The translations under genes were made by a program, and so were the position numbers. Below are positions 7,955 to 17,565 of a stretch of 64,000 nucleotides of DNA, piece by piece. This DNA comes from Saccharothrix carnea (GTDB lineage: Bacteria; Actinomycetota; Actinomycetes; Mycobacteriales; Pseudonocardiaceae), in the NCBI RefSeq assembly GCF_003014735.1, contig NZ_PYAX01000007.1, positions 488,425 through 552,424 of the forward strand, given 5' to 3'. Below the pieces are notes generated by a model. The model saw only the letters and a program-made list of their open reading frames with translations. It did not search any database and was not told the DNA's origin. How positions within the stretch are numbered: position 1 is the first letter of the stretch; every line of letters begins with the position of its first letter.

Positions 7955-9339
7955 GCGCCCCGACCAAGCACCGCAGCGCCGAGGAGATCGGCCGTACGGA
8001 GCTAGGGCCTCGCCCGTTCCCGGAGCTGGGCGAGCAGCGGGCGGCGGCGGACCTCGACACGATCGACACGACGCTGGCCAACGGCCTGCGCGTGCTGGCC
8101 GTGCGCCGGTCGTCGGTGCCGCTGGTGGAGGTGCGGCTGCGGATCCCGTTCGGCGACCCGGCGTCGACCAGCGTCGGCTCGACGCACGCGGCCCGCGCCG
8201 AGGTGCTGGCGAACACGATCCTCACCGGCACCGCCACCCGCAACCGGGTGGACGTGGACACCGAGCTGGCGCTGGTCGGCGGTGAGCTGGACGCGGTGGT
8301 CGACCCGGAGCGGCTGGCGCTGTCCGGCAACGCCCTGGTGTCCGGTTTCGGCACGGTGCTGGACGTGCTGCGGGACGTGCTGACCGGCGCGACCTACCCG
8401 GCCGACGAGGTCGAGCGGGAACGCGCGCGGCTGGTGGAGCGGATCCGGTTGGCGCGGTCGCAGCCGAACGTGATCGCGCGGGAGGCGTTGCAGCGCCACC
8501 TGTACGGCGACCACCCGTTCGCCAAGGAGATGCCCGAGGCGGACGAGGTCGCGGCGGTCACGCGGGACGACGTGCTGGCGCTGCACTCGACGGCCGTGCT
8601 GCCGCGCGGGTCGGTGATCGTCGTGGTCGGCGACGTGGCGCCGGACGCGGCGGTGCGCGCGGTCGAGGAGGCGCTGGGCGGCTGGACCGGCGAGGGCACC
8701 GCGGTGGCGTTGTCGCCGCTGCAGCCGGTGCGGGGTGGTGACGTGCTGTTCGTGCACCGTCCCGGTGCCGTGCAGTCGCAGATCCGGCTCGCCGGGCGCG
8801 GCCTGGAGCGCACCGACCCCCGCTACCCGGCGTTGCAGCTGGCGAACCTGGTGTTCGGCGGGTTCTTCTCGTCCCGGCTGGTCGAGAACATCCGCGAGGA
8901 CAAGGGCTACACCTACAGCGCGCGGTCGCACCCGGAGTTCACGCCGGGCGGCGCGACGCTGCTGGTGGACGCCGACACGGCGAGCGAGGTGACCGCGGCG
9001 GCGCTGCTGGAGACCCGCTACGAGCTGGGCAAGCTGGGCCTGGTGCCGCCGACCGAGTCCGAGGTGGACACCGCGCGCCGGTACGCGATCGGGTCGCTGC
9101 TGACCGCGACGTCGTCGCAGGGCGGGCTGGCGTCGTTCCTGATGAACCTCGCCGGGCTCGGCCTGGACGTGGAGTGGTTCACCGGGCACCCCGGCCGGCT
9201 GGCGGAGGTCACCGTCGAGCAGGTCACCGAGGTGGCGTTGGAGTTCTTCGCGCCGACCGCGTTCACCGGTGTGCTGGTGGGCGACGCGGAACTGCTGACC
9301 CCGCAGCTCCGGGCGCTGGGCGGTGTCACCCTGCCGTGA
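7951..9339 (+). CDS. M16 family protein, non-catalytic partner subunit
   Basis: The 462-aa product has the same fold as the gene upstream but lacks HXXEH at the equivalent place (STHAARAEVLAN). It keeps the C-terminal substrate-binding signature FFSSRLVENIREDKGYTYSA with the Arg/Tyr pair typical of beta-type M16 subunits. It probably pairs with the upstream protease to form the closed chamber. GTG start, 4-base overlap at both ends (with the catalytic subunit and with nudC). The three genes look like one operon. Confidence 0.92.
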   Translation: MSAPTKHRSAEEIGRTELGPRPFPELGEQRAAADLDTIDTTLANGLRVLAVRRSSVPLVEVRLRIPFGDPASTSVGSTHAARAEVLANTILTGTATRNRVDVDTELALVGGELDAVVDPERLALSGNALVSGFGTVLDVLRDVLTGATYPADEVERERARLVERIRLARSQPNVIAREALQRHLYGDHPFAKEMPEADEVAAVTRDDVLALHSTAVLPRGSVIVVVGDVAPDAAVRAVEEALGGWTGEGTAVALSPLQPVRGGDVLFVHRPGAVQSQIRLAGRGLERTDPRYPALQLANLVFGGFFSSRLVENIREDKGYTYSARSHPEFTPGGATLLVDADTASEVTAAALLETRYELGKLGLVPPTESEVDTARRYAIGSLLTATSSQGGLASFLMNLAGLGLDVEWFTGHPGRLAEVTVEQVTEVALEFFAPTAFTGVLVGDAELLTPQLRALGGVTLP

Positions 9340-10298
9340 GCTTCGAGTTGGTGGAACTGCCCGCGCTGTCGCGGTTCACGGTGGACCGGCAGGAGCCGTT
9401 GCGGGGCGACGCGGAGCGCGTCGCGCAGTTGTGGCCGAAGGCGCGCGTGATCACCGTGGACGCGCACGGCCGCACGTTGGTGGCCGACCGGGCTTCGCGC
9501 CTGGTCGACCGCCCCGCCACCGAGTTCGGCGACGGCCCGCCGGACACGGCGGTGCTGCTCGGCGAGCAGGACGGCGTGGCGTACTGGGCGGTTCCGCTGA
9601 CCGAGGACGAGACGGACGTCAGCGCGTCGTCCGGCCGGGCGTGGATGCGGCCGGAGCTGACCGACGAACCGCAGTGGCTCGACCTGCGGGCGTGCGGCGC
9701 GCTGCTGGACGACACCGGCGCCGGTCTGTTCACGTCGGCGGTGGCGTTGTTCCACTGGCACCGGTCGGCGAAGTTCTGCGCGGTGTGCGGCGGTCGGACG
9801 GAGTCGATCAAGTCCGGCTGGGCGCGCGTGTGCGAGCAGTGCGCGAACGAGGAGTACCCGCGCACGGACGCCGCCGTGATCTGCCTGGTGCACGACGGCG
9901 GCGACCAGGTGCTGCTCGCCCGTGGCGCGGGGTGGCCCGAGGGGCGGTACTCGGTGCTGGCCGGGTTCGTCGAGGCGGGCGAGTCACTGGAGGCGTGCGT
10001 GGCGCGGGAGATCGTGGAGGAGGTCGGCGTCGAGGTCGGCCGCATCCGCTACCTCGGCAGCCAGCCGTGGCCGTTCCCGCGGTCGTTGATGGTGGGGTTC
10101 GAGGCGGTGGCCGACCCGACCGAGCCGTTGCGGCTCGCGGACGGCGAGATCGCGCAGGCCAGGTGGGTGAGCCGGGCCGACGTGCGGCAGGCGCTCGCCG
10201 AGCCGGGCAGCGTGCCGGACCTGCTGCTCGCCCCGGGCGCCTCCATCGCCTACCGGATGATCCAGTCCTGGGCGGCGGCCGGTCGAGCCGAGGCGTAG
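9336..10298 (+). CDS. nudC: NAD(+) diphosphatase NudC
   Basis: The 320-aa product hydrolyses NADH/NAD to NMN and AMP and, in characterised NudC proteins, removes NAD caps from RNA. It has an N-terminal NudC domain, a four-cysteine zinc ribbon (CAVCGG...CEQC, about 148-168), then the Nudix box (GFVEAGESLEACVAREIVEEVG) and the diagnostic SQPWPFPRS motif. The GTG start overlaps the M16 stop by 4 bases, so it is coupled to the protease pair. Confidence 0.94.
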   Translation: MSFELVELPALSRFTVDRQEPLRGDAERVAQLWPKARVITVDAHGRTLVADRASRLVDRPATEFGDGPPDTAVLLGEQDGVAYWAVPLTEDETDVSASSGRAWMRPELTDEPQWLDLRACGALLDDTGAGLFTSAVALFHWHRSAKFCAVCGGRTESIKSGWARVCEQCANEEYPRTDAAVICLVHDGGDQVLLARGAGWPEGRYSVLAGFVEAGESLEACVAREIVEEVGVEVGRIRYLGSQPWPFPRSLMVGFEAVADPTEPLRLADGEIAQARWVSRADVRQALAEPGSVPDLLLAPGASIAYRMIQSWAAAGRAEA

Positions 10299-10330
10299 GG
10301 GCTGGAGCACGTCGAGCCGCCGAGTGACCG

Positions 10331-10348
10331 CGATGCCGATCCGCATCG
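10331..10348. promoter_or_regulatory. Inverted repeat upstream of ROK gene, possible operator
   Basis: CGATGC-N6-GCATCG lies in the 169-base gap between nudC and the ROK regulator, about 120 bases before its start. It is followed by GAAAAC rather than a T-run, so an operator is as likely as a terminator. Function is inferred from position. Confidence 0.35.
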
Positions 10349-10467
10349 GCGAAAACTGCTGGAAGCACACGGCAAATAGGACGCCAAGCGGTCCGCCACC
10401 GACTAACGTCGGGGCTTCGACGCGCCCGTGTGGCGGCCGTGGTCCTACTCGCCCGACGGGGGTCGCC

Positions 10468-11658
10468 GTGCACCGCAGACTGACCGTGCGCGACCTGCGT
10501 GCCGGCAACCGGGCACGGGTGCTGCGCGCGCTGTACTTCGACCAACCACGCAGCCGGCAGGAGCTCGCGGGCGCCACCGGGCTCAGCCAGGCGTCGGTCA
10601 GCAACGTGGTCGCCGAGCTCATCGCCGATGGCGTGGTCGTCGAAGCCGGGCAGGTCGACTCGGACGGCGGGCGGCCCCGCGTGCTGCTGCGGGTCGACCC
10701 GGCGCACGCGGCGGTGGTGGGTGTCGACGTCGGCGAGACGCACGTGCTGGTCGAGGTGTTCGACCTGACGTTGCAGCGGTTGGCGGAGGCGACGTTCCCG
10801 ATGGAGCCGGACGTCCACTCGGTCGACGACGTGGCGCGGCGGGTCCTCGAAGGACTCGACCGGTGCCTCGCCGCGAGCGGGGTGGGTGACGTGCTCGGCG
10901 TCGGCATCGGCGTGCCCGGGCAGGTCGAGCGCGGCCGGGTGTACGCGCAGACCGTCGGCTGGCACGGCGTCGCGCTGGAACAGCTGCTGCGGACCGGCAC
11001 CGACCTGCCGTTGTTCCTGGACAACGGCGCGAACACGTTGGGGCAGGCCGAGGTGTGGTTCGGCGCGGGCCGCGGCACGGGTGACGCGGTGGTCGCGTTG
11101 ATCGGGTCGGGTGTCGGCGCGAGCGTCATCACCGGCGGCGTGCTCTACCGCGGTTCGTCGGGCGGCGCGGGGGAGTGGGGTCACACGACGGTCGCGCTGG
11201 ACGGCCGCCCGTGCCGGTGCGGTGCGCATGGTTGCCTCGAGGCGTACATCGGCGCGTCGGCGGTGGTCGACCGCTACCGCGCGGTGAAGTCCGACGTGCC
11301 TGCCGAGCAGGAGGCGGCGTTGGCGGCGCTCGTGGCGGACGGTTCACGTGCCGCGCGGGACGTCCTCGCCGAGACCGCCCGCTACGCCGGGCTCGGCATC
11401 GCGAACCTGATCAACCTGTTCAACCCGTCGCAGGTGATCCTCGGCGGCTGGGCCGGGCTGCTGCTGGGCGCGCGGATCCTGGACGACGTGCGCGCCCAGG
11501 CCTCCCGCCACGCCCTGCACCGACCGTTCGAGCAGGCGTCGATCACCCTGTGCGAGCTGGGGCCCGAGTCGGTCGCGCTGGGTGCGGCGACGCTGCCGGT
11601 GGCCGAGTTCCTGGCCGCGGGCGGTGTGCGCCACCGCACGCCCAGCCCCGTGGTCTAG
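10468..11658 (+). CDS. ROK-family transcriptional regulator/sugar kinase
   Basis: The 396-aa product has an N-terminal winged helix-turn-helix (about 5-65; SRQELAGATGLSQASVSNVV), as in NagC/XylR-type repressors, followed by a ROK ATPase/kinase fold. Visible are the phosphate motif VGVDVGETHVLV, the catalytic-Asp region PLFLDNGANT, and the zinc motif CRCGAHGCLEAY. It probably senses a sugar or sugar phosphate and represses a transport or catabolic gene, but no sugar genes adjoin it. I chose the GTG at 10468, which follows a GGGGGT ribosome site and gives the conserved start; the frame is open further upstream. Confidence 0.88.
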   Translation: MHRRLTVRDLRAGNRARVLRALYFDQPRSRQELAGATGLSQASVSNVVAELIADGVVVEAGQVDSDGGRPRVLLRVDPAHAAVVGVDVGETHVLVEVFDLTLQRLAEATFPMEPDVHSVDDVARRVLEGLDRCLAASGVGDVLGVGIGVPGQVERGRVYAQTVGWHGVALEQLLRTGTDLPLFLDNGANTLGQAEVWFGAGRGTGDAVVALIGSGVGASVITGGVLYRGSSGGAGEWGHTTVALDGRPCRCGAHGCLEAYIGASAVVDRYRAVKSDVPAEQEAALAALVADGSRAARDVLAETARYAGLGIANLINLFNPSQVILGGWAGLLLGARILDDVRAQASRHALHRPFEQASITLCELGPESVALGAATLPVAEFLAAGGVRHRTPSPVV

Positions 11659-11665
11659 GGCGGGA

Positions 11666-11692
11666 CCCGGCCGGCGTGGAGTTCCGGCCGGG
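11666..11692. terminator. Bidirectional terminator-like hairpin
   Basis: CCCGGCCGG pairs perfectly with CCGGCCGGG across a 9-base loop. It sits in the 46-base gap between the convergent ROK and OYE genes, where a shared terminator is expected. There is no T tract. Confidence 0.6.
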
Positions 11693-11704
11693 GCACTGCC
11701 CGGG

Positions 11705-12778
11705 TCAGGCGGCGTACTGGTAGGCCGGGTAGGTGAGGTAGCCCGCGTCACCGCCCTGGTAGTAGGTGTCCGGGTCGACGGGCGCGATCGGCAGGCCCGT
11801 GCGGAGCCGTTCCACCAGGTCGGGGTTGGCGATGAAGGCACGACCGAAGCTGATCAGCTCCGCGCCCAGGCCGAGCCAGTGGTCGGCGGCGGTCCGGTCG
11901 GTCTGCTTCGGGCCCATCGGCATCACCGGGTTCATCACCAGGGTGCCCGGCCACGCGCGGCGCAGCCCGATCAGCACCTCCTCGTCGGCCGTCGCCTCCA
12001 GGTGCACGTAGGCGAGGTCGAAGCGGGCGAGCTCGGCGAGCAGGGCCGCGTACAGCCGCGGCACCTCGGTCTCCTCGACGCCCCAGAACGTGCCGCCGGG
12101 CGACAGCCTGATCGCGGTGCGGGCCGCGCCGATGGCGTCCACCGTGGCGGCGACCGCCTCGACGGCGAACCGGATGCGGTGGGCGATCGGGCCGCCGTAG
12201 GAGTCGGTGCGCAGGTTCGCGTTGGACGACAGGAACTGCGAGATCAGGTAGCCGTTCGCGCCGTGCAGTTCGACACCGTCGAACCCGGCTTCGACGGCAC
12301 GCCGGGCGGCGTCGGCGTACGAGCGGGCGTGCTCGGGCACCTCGGAGGTGGCCAGGGCGCGGGGGATCGGCGCCGGCCGCGGTCCGTTCGGGGTGAACAC
12401 GTCGCCCACGGCGGCGACGGCGGACGGTCCGACCGGCTGGAAACCGGTGGTGTCGGGGTGCGAGACCCGGCCGCCGTGCATGATCTGGGCGAAGATGCGC
12501 CCGCCGTTGGCGTGCACGGCATCGGTGACGGGACGCCAGGAGGCCACCTGCTCGTCGGTGTGCAGCCCCGGCGTGCCCGGGTTGGACTGCCCGACCAGGC
12601 TGGGCTGCACCCCCTCGGAGACGATCAACCCGGCGGTGGCGCGCTGGGCGTAGTAGGCCGCCATCGACGGGGTCGCGAGGCCACCGGCCGCGGCCCGGAC
12701 CCGCGTCATCGGGGCCATCACGACCCGGTTGGGCAGGTCCAGGTGCCCGAGGCGGTAGCGGTCGAACAGCGTGGTCAT
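11705..12778 (-). CDS. Alkene reductase, Old Yellow Enzyme family
   Basis: This is a 357-aa FMN-dependent NAD(P)H:flavin oxidoreductase that reduces activated C=C bonds. It is a single TIM barrel. Hallmarks are the start LFDRYRLGHLDLPNRVVMAPMTR, the catalytic/ligand segment ELHGANGYLISQFLS followed by N-R-T-D-x-YGG, and the C-terminal flavin-phosphate loop ISFGRAFIANPDLVERL. A strong GGAG site precedes the ATG. It is divergent from a MerR regulator across a 114-base gap, so it is a likely target of that regulator. Confidence 0.94.
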   Translation of the reverse strand: MTTLFDRYRLGHLDLPNRVVMAPMTRVRAAAGGLATPSMAAYYAQRATAGLIVSEGVQPSLVGQSNPGTPGLHTDEQVASWRPVTDAVHANGGRIFAQIMHGGRVSHPDTTGFQPVGPSAVAAVGDVFTPNGPRPAPIPRALATSEVPEHARSYADAARRAVEAGFDGVELHGANGYLISQFLSSNANLRTDSYGGPIAHRIRFAVEAVAATVDAIGAARTAIRLSPGGTFWGVEETEVPRLYAALLAELARFDLAYVHLEATADEEVLIGLRRAWPGTLVMNPVMPMGPKQTDRTAADHWLGLGAELISFGRAFIANPDLVERLRTGLPIAPVDPDTYYQGGDAGYLTYPAYQYAA

Positions 12779-12837
12779 GCCGGAACTCCTTCGTACTGGT
12801 CGAGGCCCTTCAGGGACCCGACGAGTACGCTAAAACC

Positions 12838-12845
12838 TGACGTCA
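12838..12845. promoter_or_regulatory. TGACGTCA palindrome between OYE and merR-type gene
   Basis: A perfect 8-bp palindrome lies in the divergent promoter region. On the minus strand it overlaps a TTGACG that could serve as the -35 of the reductase promoter. It is a candidate operator for the adjacent MerR-type regulator; this is inference. Confidence 0.35.
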
Positions 12846-12892
12846 ATGTGAGAGGCAAGTCGTGCGGCCAGGGTCACAGCCGGGAGGGTGAG

Positions 12893-13273
12893 ATGCGGAT
12901 CGGCGAACTCGCGGCGCAGGCCGGGGTCAGCGTCCGTTCGCTGCGGTACTACGAGGAGCAGGGTCTGCTCCGCAGCACTCGCAGCGCCGGCGGGCAGCGG
13001 CAGTACACGGAGGGCGATGTCGAGCGGGTCGCGTTCGTCCAGCGCCTGTACGCGGCCGGGCTGTCCAGCCGCACCATCATCGAACTGCTGCCGTGCGTCG
13101 ACTCGCCCAGCGACGAGAACTCCGACGCCGCGATGGAGCGCATGGCCAAGGAACGCGAACGGCTCTCCGCCCACATCGAAGAGCTGCTGCGCACCCGTGA
13201 CGCGCTCGACGCCCTGATGGCCGTGGCCCAGGCATACCGCGACGCCCGCCGGGTCGCCGTTCGCGCCGGTTAG
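12893..13273 (+). CDS. MerR-family transcriptional regulator
   Basis: The 126-aa product has a winged HTH at the N-terminus (MRIGELAAQAGVSVRSLRYY, then EEQGLL) followed by the dimerisation helix MERMAKERERLSAHIEELLRTRDALDAL. The C-terminus is short and has no cysteine set for metal binding; its single cysteine (LPCVD) does not form a metal site. The sensed signal is therefore probably a small organic or redox compound. GGGAGGGTGAG precedes the ATG. It probably controls the divergent OYE gene. The 3' end overlaps the convergent jetC stop by 4 bases. Confidence 0.9.
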   Translation: MRIGELAAQAGVSVRSLRYYEEQGLLRSTRSAGGQRQYTEGDVERVAFVQRLYAAGLSSRTIIELLPCVDSPSDENSDAAMERMAKERERLSAHIEELLRTRDALDALMAVAQAYRDARRVAVRAG

Positions 13274-16200
13274 GGGTCGACCCGGTCCAGCGCCGCGCCG
13301 TCCCACGTGGTCTGCGTGCACGCCACACCACGCCCGTTCTTGGGACGCAGCACGTCGTAGATGTGCATGCGCGGGATCTTGTCGGACACGCCCCAGCCGC
13401 TCGGCCAGGTGATCACCCAGTCCATGTCGAGGTCCACCAGCAGGCCGAGCATGCGGGCGATCGTCGGGTCGTCCAGCCGCTCGAACGCCTCGTCCAGCAG
13501 CACCAGCCGCAGCGGTTCGAACTCGCCGCTGACCGCGTCGTAGAACGACGCCGCCGCCGCGAACAGCGTCACGTACGAGATGAGCCGCGTCTCGCCGGAC
13601 GACAGCTGGCGCAACCGGCGTTCCCGCGGGTTGCCGTCCGGGCCGGTGTCGGCGACCGTGACGGTGAACTGGTGCCACGTGCGGTAGTCGAGGGCACGGG
13701 ACAGGATCTCGGCGTAGTTGCCGGTGTGCGCGTCACGTTCGGCTTCGATGCGTTCGGTGAACACGCGGCGCAGCGTGGCGTCCTGCCCGGGATCCCGTTC
13801 CGCGTAGGGCAGGCGGACCAGCGCCAACGCGTCGCGGGTCTCCTCCTCCAACGCCGCCGACGGCTTCCACGCCAGCTTCACGTGCACACCCTGGCTGGAG
13901 CGTGCCTTGCCGAGCACCTCGTTCATCCGCTTGCACAGGTCCTCGGCGACCGCGATCTGCCCGCGCAGCCACTCGGCGAGATCGCGGATCAGGTAGTCGG
14001 CGAAGATGTTCTGGTACTGCTCGTCGAGGAAACCGCGCTGTTCGGCCAGTTTCGCGGTGACCTGGCGTGCGGCGACGGCGACCGGGCGGGCGCCTTCCTC
14101 GCCGGTGACCGTGACGGTGAGCAGGCCGACGTGCTGCTCGGCGGCGATGTCGTGACTGCCCGCGAGTGACGTCTGGAGCGCCTGGAGCTTGGTGATCACC
14201 GTCGCCTCGCCCGCGCCGCGCCGGTCGGAGGTCAGGAGCGCGGCGCGGACCGACGTGACGTCGTCGGGGACGTCCGGCAGTGCGGCGACGAGGATGCCCG
14301 GTGCCTGCACGGTGGCCTTGAAGTGCTCGGTCGCGCGGGTGAGGGCGTCTTTCGCGGAGGTGAGCTGTTCGGTTGAGGTTTCGAGTTGGGCGCTCAGCTT
14401 CGCGGCTTGCTCGCGCGCCGACGCGACCTGCTCCCGCACACCCTTGAGCTCATCGCGCATTTCCCGCCGTGAACGCTCCAAAGTGGACAGTTGCTCCGCG
14501 ATTTCCCTCGCCTCACCGCCGATCGCGTCGGTCAGCTCGGCCAACGTCGACGCCTGCGACGCGTAATCGACGCACCGCGCCTCCGCATCGGCCTCCGCCG
14601 CCACCCGATCCTCCACCGCCGCGTGGTACCGGTGTGACGCGTCGGTCAGGTCGGCCACCGTGCCGCGGCACTGGCGGCGCAGCACATCCCCCAGCCGGTC
14701 CGCCGTCCGCTGCGCCTCGGCTGCCGCCTGCTGGGCCTGCTGCAGGCCGTCCGTGGTGGCGGGCAGGCCCGCGTCGCCGGCCTGTCGCACGACCTCGGCA
14801 GCCGCGGCCTCACCGCGCGCTTGGGCGGTCGCGAGCTCGTCGCGCAACTCCTCCGCGCGGCGGGCGGCGCGATCGGCGGATTCCTGCGCGGCCTGCAGGC
14901 GCCCGTGCCGGGCGACCAGTTCCCGGTCGGCGGGGAAGCGCTCAAGGTGCCCCTCCCACCGCTCGACCAGACCGTGCGCCGCCGCGAGGTCGGCCTCCGC
15001 CACGCCCAGTTCGGCGCGCAGGGCGGCCAGTTCGTCCTCCAGCTCCGCGATCCGGCGCCGGCGCGCCGCTTCCCGGGCACCCGCCCCGATGAACTCCGCC
15101 GCGTCCTTGTGCCAGGCACCGGTCAGCACGCCGGCCTGCCAACGCCCGTCCTCCGACACCGCGAACGCGGCAGGCGCCGATGCCAGGGCGCGCAGGGACA
15201 CCGAGGCGAGCAACTCCGCCACCACCGCGGCCGGCACCGGCGAGTTCGGCTCGACGGCTGGGACGAGCACCGTCGCCAGGGACGGGCCGTCCACCGGGGT
15301 GCCGGGTACGGCCAGCACGTCGTGAGGCGCAGGCGCGAGTGCGGGTGCGGGTGCGGGCACGGAGGTGGCTGGCGCGTCGTCGGGCACGGCTGGCGCGGTG
15401 CCGGCGGGCGGGTCGTGGGGCGCGGGGTGCGCTGTCGGGTGGGTCGGGTCGGCGGCGGCTGGGGTGGTCGGGTCCGGATGGGTGGGGGTCGGGTGGGTTG
15501 GGGCAGGGGTGGTGGTTTCGGCGGGTCCGCTGGTTTTCAACCGAGGTACGAGAACAGTGTTTCCGTACATATTCGGGCCAGGTTCACCCGATTGTGTTCC
15601 GGTGACCCAGGCGTCCAGGAGGCCGGAAGCTTCCAGTGCCGCCTCCAAGCCCGCACGAGCGGAGTCGGCGACGGTCGGGTGGAAGTCGACCAGGCGGTAG
15701 AACGGGGCGCCGGTCGTGACGTCCCTGTCCGGTGCGGTGAAGCGGCCTCGGTCGGGGGTTTGGGCCGTTCCGGAGCGCAGGCCGGACAGTTCGGCGTCCA
15801 GGGTGTTGATCGACGTGATCAGGTCGGCCCGCCGCCGCACGACCGCGTGCGCCCCGTCACGAGCGGCCGTGACGAGAGGTGCCACCCACTCGCGGGCGGT
15901 GGTGGTGAGGGTTCGGGCGGCGGTCGGGTCGACCGACGCGGGTAGGGCGAGGCGGGAGTCGGGCTGGGTTTCGGCCAACGGGCCCGAGTCGCGCCACGAC
16001 TCGACCTCGGCCAGCCAGCCCTGCGCCACCTCCGCCAGTTCCTGGGCCTCCTGGTTGCGCAGCGCCGCCGCCTCGGTCGCCGCGTGCTGCGCGTCCCGCG
16101 CCGTCTGCCGCAGGGCGTCCACCTGCCGCTGCGCCGCGTCCAACTCCGCCGCCTGCGCGGCCAGAGCCAGCGCCAACGCCCCGCGCTGCCGGGCCGACGA

Positions 16201-17565
16201 AGCGATCTCCGAAGCCCGAGCCGCCACGGCCTCCAGCGCGTCCGCGTCGACGTCGAACGCCGGCGGCACCCGCCGCTCGATCGGCAACGGCTCGGCTTCC
16301 GGGTCCGGCTTCGCCCGAACGGACTCCGTGCGCACCACAGCATCCAAAGTGGACACAGCAGGCACATCCGGCACCACGGCGGCGGGAAGACCGGCCACGC
16401 GCAAGTGGTGGCGCAACGGCTCGGCCAGCTCCCGCGCCGAACCCAAATCCTCGGCCAACCGCCGCAGCAGCCGCAGCACGCCGTCGACCGCGCCGTCCTC
16501 CTGCAACCGCTGCTTGTTCGCCATGTCCAACGCCGCCACCGCCGACGAACGCTTCTCCGCCACCAGCTTCTCGCGCGTCTGCAAGTCCTGCAGGTCGCGG
16601 AACGCCGGCAGTTCCTTCAACGCACCGATGGTCTCCTCGGCCCGCTGCTCACCGGCCTCCAACGACGCCAGAGACGCCTCCGCCGCCGCACGCGCGGCCA
16701 GCGTCTCCTCCAACGACGCCGACAGCCGGGCCGCCGCGCGCTCCAGCTTCCGCACCCCGTCCTCGGCACCGCCCAACCGCTCCGCCGCCGCCCGCAAGCC
16801 GCCGAACGCGTAGTCCGAGTACGTCTTCAGGAACGTCCCCAGCGCCGCGTCGGCCGCCGACAGCCGGGTGATGTTCTCCCGGATCGACTCCAGGTCGTCG
16901 AACGACGTCGCCAGCTGCTCGACCATCGCCGCGTCCAACGGCGGCAGCGCGTCGGACAGGATCTGCTCCAGCTGCCCTTCCAGCACCTTCAGCCCGACGT
17001 CCGGGTTGCGCAGCGTCCGCTGCAGGTGCAGCAGGTCGCCGTACCGGGCCGCGGGCACGCCGTAGACGGTCTCGGCGACGCGCGCCCGGAACGCCGCCTC
17101 CTCCAGCACGCAGTCCGCGCCGATCAGGTCGCGCAGCTGCGCCGGACCGAGCGGTGTGCGGTCCGGGCCGACCAACGTCAAGCCGTGCCCGACGCGGGAA
17201 GACGTGATGAACCGCCAGGAGTCGGTGATCGCCTGCGACGTCTTGGACGCCTTCACCCCCAACCCGCAGGTCAGGTACTCGCCGTCACCGCGGGTCAGCT
17301 CCACCCACGCGTACCCGATCCGATTGGGCCCGCCGTCGTAGTCGTCCAGCATGAGCCGCCGCAGCGACACCGTGTCGAAGCCCTTGGAACCGACCTGCCT
17401 CAGGTCGCCGTCCAGGCACAGCGGCAGCAGCAGCTCCAGCGTGCGCGACTTGCCGGACCCGTTGGTGCCCTGGAAGATCGCGCGCCCACCGGAGAAGTCG
17501 AACGCCTGCTCGGTGTACTGCCAGATGTTGACGATGCCGCCCCTGTGCAGCCGCCACCTGTTCAC
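13270..17565 (-). CDS. jetC: JetC-like SMC/MukB ATPase of Wadjet type III (TIGR02680)
   Basis: The 1431-aa product is the condensin-like motor of a Wadjet anti-plasmid complex. It has Walker A GTNGSGKS at 33-40, long coiled-coil arms (roughly 240-560 and 800-1150), a hinge region in the middle, the ABC signature LSSGETR at about 1320 and Walker B VLLDEAFERLDD at about 1355-1366. The start MNRWRLHRGGIVNIWQYTE is typical of TIGR02680. Residues about 675-755 are a Pro/Ala/Thr/His-rich low-complexity stretch inserted in the hinge zone. The GTG start overlaps jetB by 4 bases. TIGR02680 genes normally sit in a four-gene set; here only three are present. Confidence 0.9.
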   Translation of the reverse strand: MNRWRLHRGGIVNIWQYTEQAFDFSGGRAIFQGTNGSGKSRTLELLLPLCLDGDLRQVGSKGFDTVSLRRLMLDDYDGGPNRIGYAWVELTRGDGEYLTCGLGVKASKTSQAITDSWRFITSSRVGHGLTLVGPDRTPLGPAQLRDLIGADCVLEEAAFRARVAETVYGVPAARYGDLLHLQRTLRNPDVGLKVLEGQLEQILSDALPPLDAAMVEQLATSFDDLESIRENITRLSAADAALGTFLKTYSDYAFGGLRAAAERLGGAEDGVRKLERAAARLSASLEETLAARAAAEASLASLEAGEQRAEETIGALKELPAFRDLQDLQTREKLVAEKRSSAVAALDMANKQRLQEDGAVDGVLRLLRRLAEDLGSARELAEPLRHHLRVAGLPAAVVPDVPAVSTLDAVVRTESVRAKPDPEAEPLPIERRVPPAFDVDADALEAVAARASEIASSARQRGALALALAAQAAELDAAQRQVDALRQTARDAQHAATEAAALRNQEAQELAEVAQGWLAEVESWRDSGPLAETQPDSRLALPASVDPTAARTLTTTAREWVAPLVTAARDGAHAVVRRRADLITSINTLDAELSGLRSGTAQTPDRGRFTAPDRDVTTGAPFYRLVDFHPTVADSARAGLEAALEASGLLDAWVTGTQSGEPGPNMYGNTVLVPRLKTSGPAETTTPAPTHPTPTHPDPTTPAAADPTHPTAHPAPHDPPAGTAPAVPDDAPATSVPAPAPALAPAPHDVLAVPGTPVDGPSLATVLVPAVEPNSPVPAAVVAELLASVSLRALASAPAAFAVSEDGRWQAGVLTGAWHKDAAEFIGAGAREAARRRRIAELEDELAALRAELGVAEADLAAAHGLVERWEGHLERFPADRELVARHGRLQAAQESADRAARRAEELRDELATAQARGEAAAAEVVRQAGDAGLPATTDGLQQAQQAAAEAQRTADRLGDVLRRQCRGTVADLTDASHRYHAAVEDRVAAEADAEARCVDYASQASTLAELTDAIGGEAREIAEQLSTLERSRREMRDELKGVREQVASAREQAAKLSAQLETSTEQLTSAKDALTRATEHFKATVQAPGILVAALPDVPDDVTSVRAALLTSDRRGAGEATVITKLQALQTSLAGSHDIAAEQHVGLLTVTVTGEEGARPVAVAARQVTAKLAEQRGFLDEQYQNIFADYLIRDLAEWLRGQIAVAEDLCKRMNEVLGKARSSQGVHVKLAWKPSAALEEETRDALALVRLPYAERDPGQDATLRRVFTERIEAERDAHTGNYAEILSRALDYRTWHQFTVTVADTGPDGNPRERRLRQLSSGETRLISYVTLFAAAASFYDAVSGEFEPLRLVLLDEAFERLDDPTIARMLGLLVDLDMDWVITWPSGWGVSDKIPRMHIYDVLRPKNGRGVACTQTTWDGAALDRVDP
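15480..15509 (+). other. G-quadruplex-type motif inside jetC
   Basis: On the plus strand (the template of jetC) five runs of three or more G follow one another with loops of 1-2 bases (GGGTGGGGGTCGGGTGGG, then TTGGGGCAGGGG). The motif lies within the segment coding the low-complexity hinge insertion. Folding in vivo is not shown. Confidence 0.5.
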
